In this document: in pieces, positions 1-7,797 of the stretch
Position numbering within the stretch: position 1 is the stretch's first letter
Layout of the letters: every line of letters starts with the position of its first letter
Assembly (NCBI GenBank): GCA_964385175.1
Contig: CAYLNL010000013.1
Location: 1-63,947, forward strand
DNA from: CAYLNL01 sp964385175
GTDB lineage: Bacteria > Bacteroidota > Bacteroidia > Flavobacteriales > Flavobacteriaceae
Reading direction: 5' to 3'
Length of the DNA stretch: 63,947 nt
The notes under the pieces: generated by a model
Told to the model about the DNA's origin: nothing
Seen by the model: only the letters and a program-made list of their open reading frames with translations
The model's database searches: none
Made by a program: the position numbers and the translations under genes

Positions 1-2
1 AG

Positions 3-812
3 GTGTATGTAGATGGCAACATGAGCCCCGGTGGCGGAGGTTATGGTACGGGAGGCACGGGCGGGGGCGTGGGTAGCGCGCCTACGGGCGAGCCCGAGTA
101 TGCGGAAGACGGAGGGGCTGCGGGTAATAACGGAGATACCCCGGCGACGGGGGAGGAAGAGGAAGAAACCCCCTGTGAGCGCATGGAAGCCTTGCAAACC
201 GATGTTAATTTTAAAAACAAAATGGATGAGCTGAAAAATGGTACGGGACTTACCTACGAAAAAGGCTATACCCTTACTCAAAACGAAGACGGAACTATTA
301 CTTATACCCCTATACAGGGAGATCCTGCCATGCCCGAAATTAATTTCTCGATACCGGGAGCCATAAACGGATACATCCACTCGCATTGCAGTAATTGTAC
401 GCCCGATAGCAGCCCTACCTATTCAAACTTTTCGGCCCAAGATGTAAAAGCTATATACGAGTTATTTACTACAGGGAACATTCAAGATACCGCTTCTTTT
501 GTGGCGGGAGTAGTAACCACACAGGGAACTTCTTATACGCTGATGATAGAAGATACGGCTCTTTTCAGTACTTTTGGACAAGCTAATTTTGGGAGTAGCA
601 CTTCTTTTTCAGATTTTGAAAACTATTATAATAACTGGTTTAATATATATAAAAATGTATATCTTGAAACCGAAATAACATCGAGAGAATTAGCTTTATT
701 AAAAGCATTGGAAAATTCCGGATTAACTTTATTCAGAGGGAATAATAATTTCTCAGATTGGCAAGGTATTAGAGAGAATAATAATGCTATCATTGATGAC
801 AACTGCAATTAA
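3..812 (+). CDS. C-terminal part of a JAB/MPN-like domain protein, 5' end outside window
   Basis: The frame is open to the window edge, so the GTG at base 3 is probably internal and the real start lies upstream. The first 55 residues are a Gly/Glu-rich linker typical of the join between a large repeat region and a C-terminal domain. About residues 120-150 carry an H-S-H pair followed by S-A-Q-D, which fits the HxH...SxxD metal-binding pattern of JAB/MPN metallopeptidase-like domains, although the spacing (about 14 residues) is longer than in the classic motif. Two cysteines lie between these motifs. Comparable C-terminal domains occur at the tips of large flavobacterial surface or polymorphic-toxin proteins, which is inference here. 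The small genes that follow could be its immunity or accessory partners. Function is not established. Confidence 0.6.
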   Translation: MYVDGNMSPGGGGYGTGGTGGGVGSAPTGEPEYAEDGGAAGNNGDTPATGEEEEETPCERMEALQTDVNFKNKMDELKNGTGLTYEKGYTLTQNEDGTITYTPIQGDPAMPEINFSIPGAINGYIHSHCSNCTPDSSPTYSNFSAQDVKAIYELFTTGNIQDTASFVAGVVTTQGTSYTLMIEDTALFSTFGQANFGSSTSFSDFENYYNNWFNIYKNVYLETEITSRELALLKALENSGLTLFRGNNNFSDWQGIRENNNAIIDDNCN

Positions 813-825
813 AAAACATAAAATC

Positions 826-1380
826 ATGAAAAATATCGTATTACTACTAACATTAATAGTAGCAGGAGGATTAAAAACCCTATATTCACAGGAAATAGTA
901 GTAAAAAAAGACACCAAAGTATCCGAACTAAAAAAAGAAGCGTATTATAAAATACCCGACCTCCAATTGGAAAGATTTGAAGGCACTTGGCTATACGAGG
1001 AAGGAAATAAAACCTTTACAATCATACTCACTAAGGAAAAAACCTTTTTAAAAGGCCCGGATGTATATATGGACAGACTCAACGGAATATACTGCTATAA
1101 AGAAGCCGGTATGGAAATAGATTGTCCTTTTGAAGTGGAAAGGAAACCTATCTATTTGGGAACAAATTCAAGGGAAACGCTCAATAGGGCTTCCTTTTCT
1201 TTCTATGATACAAAGAAAGAGAAGAGGGGAGAAGCATCGTTAGAGTTACTTGAAGATGGCACGGCTCACTGGCGATTGGGAAATGAAGAAACCATTATCA
1301 TCAACGGAAAAGTAAATGGGAAAAACTGGGACCGTACCTTTTCCGTTCCCACCAATGTTATTATGACCAAAGTAAAGTAA
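826..1380 (+). CDS. small secreted protein, DUF6705-like
   Basis: I chose the ATG at 826 because it gives a clean signal peptide (Lys-Asn start, hydrophobic Ile/Val/Leu stretch, cleavage near Ser-Gln at about residue 22); the frame extends upstream to 784 but those codons overlap the preceding gene. The mature protein of about 160 residues has an F-E-G-T-W-x-Y segment followed by alternating beta-strand-like stretches, resembling the short lipocalin-like flavobacterial proteins called DUF6705; I assign this only by look. Its stop overlaps the next start (TAATG at 1378-1382), so the two are probably translated together. An immunity or accessory role beside the toxin-like gene upstream is inference. 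Confidence 0.55.
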   Translation: MKNIVLLLTLIVAGGLKTLYSQEIVVKKDTKVSELKKEAYYKIPDLQLERFEGTWLYEEGNKTFTIILTKEKTFLKGPDVYMDRLNGIYCYKEAGMEIDCPFEVERKPIYLGTNSRETLNRASFSFYDTKKEKRGEASLELLEDGTAHWRLGNEETIIINGKVNGKNWDRTFSVPTNVIMTKVK

Positions 1381-1700
1381 TGCTGTTGGAAAAGATTATT
1401 AAGAAAATAGTGGCAAAAACCATTAGCGGTAATCAGTTACAACAAATTATTAATTTTTCAATTAACCACAACCCTACATACAACCTGAATACTTATAATT
1501 GTACAGACTTTGCGATTGACATTGGAAACCTGGCAGGATTAAATTTACCAGATTGTTATGGGCCTTGGGCATTAGGTTTGGGAGGTGGGTCTAATCCTGG
1601 AGCATTAGGACAACATATCCGAAACCACATCAATACAGGCAGTAACATAACAAAAAACGCTAATCCAGGAACTGCTCCAAGTAATAATAAAGGATGTTAG
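1380..1700 (+). CDS. papain-like/NC-x-DFA domain fragment
   Basis: This 106-residue protein has no signal peptide. Residues about 33-60 read as Y-N-L-N-T-Y-N-C-T-D-F-A followed by G-L-N-L-P-D, a pattern seen at the catalytic cysteine of papain-like (NlpC/LRAT-like) domains at the C-terminal ends of secreted or polymorphic-toxin proteins. Family members are usually the tips of much larger proteins, so this looks like an orphan tip or a 5'-truncated remnant rather than a whole enzyme. It starts at the TAATG overlap with the preceding gene, and its stop (1700) overlaps possible starts of the next. It could be an expressed cassette or a decaying fragment. Confidence 0.45.
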   Translation: MLLEKIIKKIVAKTISGNQLQQIINFSINHNPTYNLNTYNCTDFAIDIGNLAGLNLPDCYGPWALGLGGGSNPGALGQHIRNHINTGSNITKNANPGTAPSNNKGC

Positions 1701-1702
1701 TT

Positions 1703-2170
1703 ATGAAAAACCCTATCCTATTAGTTATACTGACTTTTACTTTATGTCATGCACAAGAGGATAATACGAAAATAATCACTCAATTTTTAGAGCAGGTTAT
1801 TTTAAATAAATCATACAAAATTGAAAATAGTAATGAATTTGTTGATATTAATAAAGAAGTTCTGAATCAAAAAAAAGAAGGAATTTATAACTTACTCCAA
1901 ATACAAATTGATGATATCCGACAAAAATTGCAAGATAACAGTTCAAATTATGAAGTCATAACTCATTATGATGTAAAATATAGTAAATATATTAAAGAGT
2001 ATAATCTTACCTATGATGATTACGATAATGTGTATTATTTGATAAATATAGATAATAAAGAGATTATCACTTTTTTTATACTCTATAAGGGAAAAATAAG
2101 AGCCTTTTTCTTTGGTATTACAAAAAAACAAGGCCAAAGAAATCCCTGGTTATTAAATACGGAACAATAA
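1703..2170 (+). CDS. small secreted hypothetical protein
   Basis: The ATG at 1703 gives a signal peptide (Met-Lys-Asn-Pro, then a Leu/Ile/Val-rich core, cleavage around His-Ala-Gln at about residue 18). The mature 137 residues are rich in Asn, Lys, Asp, Tyr and Ile, with a helical first half and a beta-rich second half ending in charged residues. I do not recognise the family. Codon use is markedly AT-rich compared with the genes after 3.1 kb, which fits horizontally acquired accessory DNA. It lies 3 nt after the stop of the preceding gene and so is probably in the same transcript; an immunity role is possible but unsupported. Confidence 0.5.
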   Translation: MKNPILLVILTFTLCHAQEDNTKIITQFLEQVILNKSYKIENSNEFVDINKEVLNQKKEGIYNLLQIQIDDIRQKLQDNSSNYEVITHYDVKYSKYIKEYNLTYDDYDNVYYLINIDNKEIITFFILYKGKIRAFFFGITKKQGQRNPWLLNTEQ

Positions 2171-2195
2171 CTAAAATAATTTAATGGGACTTTAA

Positions 2196-2447
2196 GTTTA
2201 CAATTATGCGTATGTCATTCACGATAAGCGTAGCAGAAAAGATCGAGAAATAAGTATAAACGATAGTAAATACTCCATTCATTCTATAACGGATGATATT
2301 TTGGTTGTATTAAATAAAAAATTGGCTCCTTCTTTATTTCCAGGTGAATATTTAGATATTAGAATACCGGATATTTCGTTTGAAGCCACCCGATTGGGAG
2401 ACTTTACCTTTAGAAATGCCTTTTTTAATAAAAACCATCTTTTATGA
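2196..2447 (+). pseudogene. 5'-truncated gene remnant, translationally abutting the next gene
   Basis: An open frame of 83 codons runs from just after an in-frame TAA (2193-2195) to TGA at 2445-2447 and contains no ATG or GTG start. Its sequence looks like real protein, with charged, hydrophobic and turn residues in a normal mix and a Pro-Gly-Glu-Tyr-Leu-Asp segment in the middle. Its stop overlaps the start of the next gene as ATGA (2444-2447), the arrangement expected of a coupled operon pair. I read it as the surviving C-terminal third of a gene whose 5' part was lost. A TTG at 2304 is the only near-canonical start and would give a protein of 47 residues. Confidence 0.4.
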
Positions 2448-2806
2448 AAATATGGCTTAAATCTATGGGATTGTGCCTTATCGCCTTGCTTATCACCGGC
2501 CTGCTCTACGCAGAAACGAGAATGCTCCGCCTTCACACAGGCAGTATATGGATAAAGGTGGCGTTTCCATACCTATTTATAACAGGAACGCTACTTATTT
2601 ATTTGTTTTTTATTTATAAAAAGCGAGTAAGCGGGATATATCTATTTTTTGCGGGATTATTAGTCTTGTATTTATTGCTGGTAACATTGGAATCATACCA
2701 CAATCTGGCAAACCAGTCGTTGGCAGTTTATTTTTTATGGATATTTATCCTTCCGCCCATCGTTGGAAAATGGATGGCTCGTAATACTGGTAGATTCAAT
2801 AAATAG
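2444..2806 (+). CDS. four-helix membrane protein of unknown function
   Basis: The 120-residue product has four predicted membrane segments (about residues 5-23, 37-58, 63-83 and 92-110), short charged loops and a Lys/Arg-rich C-terminus. It starts inside the stop of the truncated upstream gene (ATGA). Small multi-pass proteins directly downstream of toxin-like genes are often immunity proteins against membrane-active effectors, but nothing in this sequence proves that. I do not recognise the family. Confidence 0.5.
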   Translation: MKIWLKSMGLCLIALLITGLLYAETRMLRLHTGSIWIKVAFPYLFITGTLLIYLFFIYKKRVSGIYLFFAGLLVLYLLLVTLESYHNLANQSLAVYFLWIFILPPIVGKWMARNTGRFNK

Positions 2807-2823
2807 AAATAAAAACTAATTCA

Positions 2824-3039
2824 ATGACAGATGGCATCAATGGCTTGCAGGAGTTTCTCCAAAAATTAGCCTGGGGAGGGTTGGAAGATACTGCCACCTT
2901 CCAAATGCTCTACCCTGATAATACCTTAGCCGAACAACAAATACAAAAACTAATACAAGATGAAATATTTCCCAATGATGGCGATGTAACCACTTGCTGG
3001 AGCGGGCACCTACGCTCATATGTTCTTACTGCGATGTAG
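2824..3039 (+). CDS. short hypothetical protein, possibly decayed
   Basis: The 71-codon frame starts 17 nt after the membrane protein and ends just before a strong terminator (3054-3086). The product is soluble and largely helical, with a short tail that looks frameshifted or eroded (Cys-Trp-Ser-Gly-His...). No family recognised. The position before the terminator suggests it is or was the last gene of the 0.8-3.0 kb operon. Confidence 0.3.
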   Translation: MTDGINGLQEFLQKLAWGGLEDTATFQMLYPDNTLAEQQIQKLIQDEIFPNDGDVTTCWSGHLRSYVLTAM

Positions 3040-3053
3040 CATATAATAAAATG

Positions 3054-3086
3054 AAAAACTGCCTGAACAAAGTTCAGGCAGTTTTT
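3054..3086. terminator. bidirectional rho-independent terminator
   Basis: A perfect 14-bp inverted repeat (3055-3068 and 3072-3085, AAAACTGCCTGAAC with its complement) closes a 3-nt loop and carries A/T runs on both sides. It separates the accessory operon on the plus strand from susD on the minus strand and can stop both. Confidence 0.85.
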
Positions 3087-3112
3087 GGTAGGCTGGTTAT
3101 GGAAAATCAAAT

Positions 3113-4429
3113 TTACTGATTTTCATTCAACGGGATGGGGAAGGCAGTCCACACATCATCCCCGGGGCGGTCTATAGGCAGTTCATCTAAACGGTTAAAG
3201 CGGCGCATATCTATCCATCGGTGCCCTTCTCCATAGAGAGAATAGCGGCGCTGGGTAAGAATTTCATCCAACAAGGCGCTTGCCATAGGCGGCCCTGCAT
3301 AATCGGGTAACCCGGCAGAATTCCTGATAAGGTTAATAGCGATAATGGTTGCAAAAGCATTCGTAGTTCTGTTGGCTTCAGCGAATAGCAAAACCAGTTC
3401 CTCATTCCGGATAATAGGAATAGGTGCCGTATTAGAGGTATAAACATAAAAATCATAGTCGCCAGAAAGTCCGTCTAATGTGAGTTGTGCATCGCGAAGC
3501 ACCACCTTAGAGAGCCTGTTGTCTCCTGCTTCGGCATCGTCAATAAAACCGGGGTGTGCAATACGCGCATTGGCGGTAGTAGAGTTTAAGGCGAAAAACA
3601 TAGGATTGAGCTGGTCATTCCCATCAGGAGAAAAAACATAATATACACCTCTATCCAGGTTCCCGGTTAAATCTAAAAATGAGCCTAAGAGAAAGGCATT
3701 TACTGCATTATTATCTCCCTGGTAAGCAGCTATCCGAGCGGCGAGAGCATTATTAAACTCCAGAAAAGTTGCCGGGGTGTTAAACTCTTCAAACCCACCA
3801 GACAAATCAAAGGGAAAGGTAGCGCCTGCGCCTGCCAGGTCATTGGCAGCATCTACCAGCAATGCCCGCAGCGCTGCTAAACTCTCAGTATAACTTAAGA
3901 AAGGCCCCAGGTTTTTAGGGTCGCTCACCTCCACCCGGATGCCATTGTCGTAAGTAAGGTTTAAATTTAGTAACAACTCGTATGCCTTTATCGTTTTTGC
4001 ATAGCCGCGAATGGCGTTCTTGTCCTGGTCTGAGATAGCAGCTGAGGTTATAGCTACTGCCTGGAGAACGATATTAGCACTCTTTACCACATCGTACCGC
4101 GCTGCCCATGGATTGGTAAGATAAAAAGTGTTGTTGTCTAAAATGGCAGATTCTTTCCCGAGCAAATCAGAAGTAAAACGTGGATCGGAGGTAGAGAAGC
4201 GATAATATTCCCTGCCTATTACCCCCAAATCATCGTAATATGTGCCTAAACGGTTTCGCATACTGGATTGCATGCCCCCGATGAGGTCTTGAATATCTCC
4301 CAAGCTGGGGTCGGTTAAAAGTTCATTTAAATCGGGGCTATTGAAATCAGAAAACTCCTCTACCTTACATGCAGTGAAGCTCAAGGCAACAAATAACCCT
4401 ATCGTTAATTTTTTATATATCTTTTTCAT
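3113..4429 (-). CDS. SusD/RagB-family outer-membrane lipoprotein
   Basis: A lipoprotein signal ends in F-T-A-C at about residue 20, followed by a typical SusD N-terminus (Asp-Phe-Asn-Ser-Pro-Asp-Leu). The 438-residue length is shorter than most SusD proteins, in the range of the compact branch. The C-terminal part has the characteristic R-x-E-x-W-I-D-M-R-R pattern (here G-E-G-H-R-W-I-D-M-R-R), the signature of the SusD C-terminal domain. SusD proteins sit on the cell surface as the lid of the SusC channel and bind the substrate. It follows susC by 15 nt and shares its promoter. No glycoside hydrolase or sensor lies nearby, so the substrate cannot be named. Confidence 0.93.
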   Translation of the reverse strand: MKKIYKKLTIGLFVALSFTACKVEEFSDFNSPDLNELLTDPSLGDIQDLIGGMQSSMRNRLGTYYDDLGVIGREYYRFSTSDPRFTSDLLGKESAILDNNTFYLTNPWAARYDVVKSANIVLQAVAITSAAISDQDKNAIRGYAKTIKAYELLLNLNLTYDNGIRVEVSDPKNLGPFLSYTESLAALRALLVDAANDLAGAGATFPFDLSGGFEEFNTPATFLEFNNALAARIAAYQGDNNAVNAFLLGSFLDLTGNLDRGVYYVFSPDGNDQLNPMFFALNSTTANARIAHPGFIDDAEAGDNRLSKVVLRDAQLTLDGLSGDYDFYVYTSNTAPIPIIRNEELVLLFAEANRTTNAFATIIAINLIRNSAGLPDYAGPPMASALLDEILTQRRYSLYGEGHRWIDMRRFNRLDELPIDRPGDDVWTAFPIPLNENQ

Positions 4430-4444
4430 CGGTGTGTTTTTAAA

Positions 4445-7408
4445 TTAAAAGTTGGCAGATAAATGAAACATCAGTCGTTTAGACGATGGGAAAGGGGTAA
4501 CTTCTACTCCCGTGGAGATGCCGTTAGACCCAAAGTTAGATACTTCAGGGTCGTAGCTGTTATAATCAAAGAAGTTCAACAGGTTGGTACCGGTGAAACC
4601 CAGTTTTATATCTCTCACGGTCTCTCCAAACCATCGGTTCAGAAGCGCATTGGGAAGATTGTAATAAAAGCCCAGCTCCCGTAATCTCACATAAGAAGCA
4701 TCTTCTACAAACACGGAAGCAGAAGAACCCAACTGGCTCACCCGGTATGGTCCGTTAGCTAAGGCCCCGCTTGGGTCTAAGGTAAAGTCATCATAATCAG
4801 GGCTGGTGCCGCTCAAGTCTGTTAAAAGAGTAGTGAGGTTCACATTATCACCTCCTTTTTTCCAGTGGAACAAGAACGAGAGTTCAAAATCTTTATAACG
4901 TAGATTGTTGCGGAATGTCATCTGGAAATCGGGCTCGGCATCGCCGAATTGTATCAATCCAGATGACGGACTGATGCCTACAATCTGGGTAACGCTTCTG
5001 CCTTCTTCAATCCTAAAAGTGCCAAGGGTAGCTCCAAAAGCGCCCAGGTTAAAGGCGGGTACATTTAGCTCTGTTACCTCAGAAGTGTTCTTCCAGAAGT
5101 TTACACCACCGTCCCAGGTAAAATCTTTGCTGCTATAAGGTGAATAGGTAACGCCTATTTCTACCCCTTTGTTTTGTAGGTTACCCGCATTCACCACCTG
5201 GGTTAAAAAACCAGAAGAAGGCTCTATGGCAGCATTTAAAATAAGGTCATCCACTTTTTTAATGTAGTATGTAAACTGCAAGCCCACTTTATTTTCTAAA
5301 AATCCGGCATCAATCCCAAACTCCAACTCTTTTTGGCGTTCCGGGTTTATGTTAGGATTGCCGAGGAGGCCTGTTAAACTAATACCGTTTACACCATCTA
5401 TAAGTGTGCTGTTAAAGGAAGTGAACAACGAGCCAAAAGCGGCAAAATTACCCGCTTCCCCATAGGCAACCCGTAATTTTAACTGGTTTACCGGCTCAAA
5501 CTTCCAAAAGTCAAAATTATGTAAGTTAGCTGCTACAGAAGCCTTTGGATAATAGTAAAGTTTATTAGCTTCGCCATTGTTAGACGATTTATCGCCTCGT
5601 ACGCCCAGCGTACCAATAATTTTATCCTGGTAATTCACTTCTTCCTGTACAAAAAATCCGGCATCCTCTTGTTTCAACCGAAACTGGTCGGCTTGTTGCG
5701 AACCCGCCTGGTCAATATTATCTTCCGAAGCAATGAGGTCTTGAGCGGTTATCAAATATGAATTCCGGTCGAATGTCTCACGCGTTAAGCCTGCCTGGCT
5801 ACGGAAATTAAGGTTATTTTCCGTATAATAGTTGTGCACTAAAAAAGCAGAAAAGTTGATATTTCGGTTTACAGTAGTTCCTTGAACAGCCACCCCATTT
5901 ACCCCTCCATTATCAGGTCTTTGGAATTGAAGCTGTTTGGGAAATATGGCACGGGTAACTAAATTGTAATTATCTAACCCGCCCCGCAATATCATCTTTA
6001 AATTAGATTTATCTTTTTTAAGAATATCTATATCGGCAGACCCCCCCATAATCACCCGGTTTATTTCTTCATTATTGGTAATGAGGTCGCGGGTTTGCAA
6101 CGGGTTGGAGCCTCCGTTTGGATTATCGGGGTAATTGCCATCTGCATCGGGGAACAAATCTACCCAGGGAGGGGTAGAAGTAAGAGCAATTCCAATAGTA
6201 GTACCTGTGTTATCATTGTTAAAAAAGCCCCTGTCTGCCGAAGAATGAATGTAGTTGCTATTGAGGCTTAACTTAACACGCTCCCACAGGGAATGATCTA
6301 TGTTTAGCCGCAACGAAGTTTTTTCATACCCGGTATGCTTCACAATCCCGTCTTCATTTTTATGGCTCACCCCTGCATAGAAAACTGTTTTATCCGTTCC
6401 GCCGCTAACATTAAAACCGGTATTGGTGATAAAACCCTTCTCGCCATACAGCTCTTTTTCATAGTCCACTAACCTGCCGGCATCGCGCGCAGCTACAAAA
6501 TCTGCCACAGCGGCCAATCCAAACGAATCTTCCACTCGCTGCTCATTATAATTTCGTAACCCTAACAGGTTAATGGCTTGCGTATAGCCCAGGGATTGTT
6601 GGAAACCGATGCGGGTTTTTCCTTCTTTTCCTTTTTTAGTAGTAATAATAACCACCCCCGCAGCAGCGCGTGAGCCATAAATAGCGGCAGCAGAAGCGCC
6701 TTTTAAGATTTCTATATTTTCAATATCATTCGGGTCTAAATCGGCAATCCGGTTAGAAGGGTTATCCTGGTTAGAAGCGCTTCCTCCCGCAGCCGCAGCT
6801 GAAACCACATTTAAACCTGCCGGTATAGACGAATTATCTACATATACCCCATCTACTATATAAAGCGGTTGTGCATTCCCGAAAACAGAAGTAACACCCC
6901 TAAGCTTTACAGACAAACCGCCTCCCGGGGCACCCGAGTTGGCGCTTACAACAGCCCCATTGAATTTACCTGCCAGCGCTGCATCTAAGGTTTGCGGTTG
7001 CACCACCCCTACCAGTTGAGCAGAAGATATGGTAGCTACTGCATTGGCAGCATTGCTCCTTTTTACAGACGTGGCTAAACCGGTAATAACCACCTCTTCT
7101 AAGCCGGTGGCAGATTCTGACAGGGCTACAGAGAGCCGGTCATTTCCATTAACGGTTATGGTTTTCCGTTCGTATCCTAAGGATGAAAAAACCAGCGTGG
7201 CCGGAAAAGCGCTCACACTGATTTCAAAATTTCCGTCAAAATCAGAGGTCGTTCCTTTTGTGGTGCCCTGAATAACAATATTCACACCTGGTAGGGGAGA
7301 ACCGTCCTGGTCGGTAACAGAGCCTTTTATGGCACTTTGTTGTGCGTAGATAACTTGTATGGCAAACATACATACAAGCGCGCACATGCTCGTAAACTTT
7401 GATCTCAT
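4445..7408 (-). CDS. SusC/RagA-family TonB-linked outer-membrane transporter
   Basis: The 987-residue protein has a signal peptide (residues 1-22, cleavage near Tyr-Ala-Gln), a carboxypeptidase-like regulatory domain (about 25-100), a TonB-box-like L-E-E-V-V-I-T-G (103-110), a plug domain with the SusC hallmark G-S-R-A-A-A-G-V-V-I-I (about 245-255) and a long C-terminal beta-barrel ending in a terminal Phe. It imports an oligomer together with the SusD partner encoded directly downstream, using TonB energy. The pair has no anti-sigma/ECF genes or hydrolases beside it, so it may be a stand-alone nutrient uptake system. Expression is expected from the promoter at 7436-7467. Confidence 0.96.
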   Translation of the reverse strand: MRSKFTSMCALVCMFAIQVIYAQQSAIKGSVTDQDGSPLPGVNIVIQGTTKGTTSDFDGNFEISVSAFPATLVFSSLGYERKTITVNGNDRLSVALSESATGLEEVVITGLATSVKRSNAANAVATISSAQLVGVVQPQTLDAALAGKFNGAVVSANSGAPGGGLSVKLRGVTSVFGNAQPLYIVDGVYVDNSSIPAGLNVVSAAAAGGSASNQDNPSNRIADLDPNDIENIEILKGASAAAIYGSRAAAGVVIITTKKGKEGKTRIGFQQSLGYTQAINLLGLRNYNEQRVEDSFGLAAVADFVAARDAGRLVDYEKELYGEKGFITNTGFNVSGGTDKTVFYAGVSHKNEDGIVKHTGYEKTSLRLNIDHSLWERVKLSLNSNYIHSSADRGFFNNDNTGTTIGIALTSTPPWVDLFPDADGNYPDNPNGGSNPLQTRDLITNNEEINRVIMGGSADIDILKKDKSNLKMILRGGLDNYNLVTRAIFPKQLQFQRPDNGGVNGVAVQGTTVNRNINFSAFLVHNYYTENNLNFRSQAGLTRETFDRNSYLITAQDLIASEDNIDQAGSQQADQFRLKQEDAGFFVQEEVNYQDKIIGTLGVRGDKSSNNGEANKLYYYPKASVAANLHNFDFWKFEPVNQLKLRVAYGEAGNFAAFGSLFTSFNSTLIDGVNGISLTGLLGNPNINPERQKELEFGIDAGFLENKVGLQFTYYIKKVDDLILNAAIEPSSGFLTQVVNAGNLQNKGVEIGVTYSPYSSKDFTWDGGVNFWKNTSEVTELNVPAFNLGAFGATLGTFRIEEGRSVTQIVGISPSSGLIQFGDAEPDFQMTFRNNLRYKDFELSFLFHWKKGGDNVNLTTLLTDLSGTSPDYDDFTLDPSGALANGPYRVSQLGSSASVFVEDASYVRLRELGFYYNLPNALLNRWFGETVRDIKLGFTGTNLLNFFDYNSYDPEVSNFGSNGISTGVEVTPFPSSKRLMFHLSANF

Positions 7409-7435
7409 TTTAATATTTTTAGAATTAGCTTAAGG

Positions 7436-7467
7436 CAAAGGTAATAACTATTTTTTCAAATAAACAA
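7436..7467 (-). promoter_or_regulatory. Bacteroidota-type promoter for susC-susD
   Basis: On the minus strand TACCTTTG (7443-7436) matches the -7 consensus TAnnTTTG exactly, with TTG (7467-7465) 21 nt upstream as -33. The predicted transcript starts about 20 nt before the susC ATG. Confidence 0.75.
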
Positions 7468-7737
7468 GAAATAACCCTAATTAAACTTTTATAAGTACAG
7501 GAAAAATGTGCATTTAATGAATTTCAAAGTCATGTGGATTGAAAATTTACTTTTCTATCGTATATACACAGAATGCAATGCGATAGCATTTTTACATTTT
7601 TTATATGGTATAGAGATAGATGTGAAAAAACTATATAACACTCAATAAAAATCAATTATTTTATATACTATCTTAATATAATTTAAAATACTATTTATTT
7701 AATAAAATTCTACCCTTATATAGAAACAAGTATTTTC
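7468..7737. other. AT-rich divergent intergenic region
   Basis: This stretch lies between the susC promoter and the aconitase promoter. It is very AT-rich with several runs such as TTATATA and TTTATTTAATAAAA and contains no credible reading frame. I see no clear operator repeat in it. Confidence 0.6.
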
Positions 7738-7768
7738 TTTAAAAAATACGGCTATTTTTATACCTTTG
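7738..7768 (+). promoter_or_regulatory. promoter for aconitase
   Basis: TACCTTTG at 7761-7768 matches the -7 consensus TAnnTTTG; a weak TTT -33 lies 20 nt upstream (7738-7740). The predicted leader is about 22 nt. Confidence 0.65.
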
Positions 7769-7797
7769 CATTATCTTCAACCAGTAAAAAACCTTGT

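Noticed and set aside
1943..2137. 64-codon minus-strand frame
   Set aside because: Ile/Tyr-rich shadow of the AT-rich secreted protein gene at 1703.
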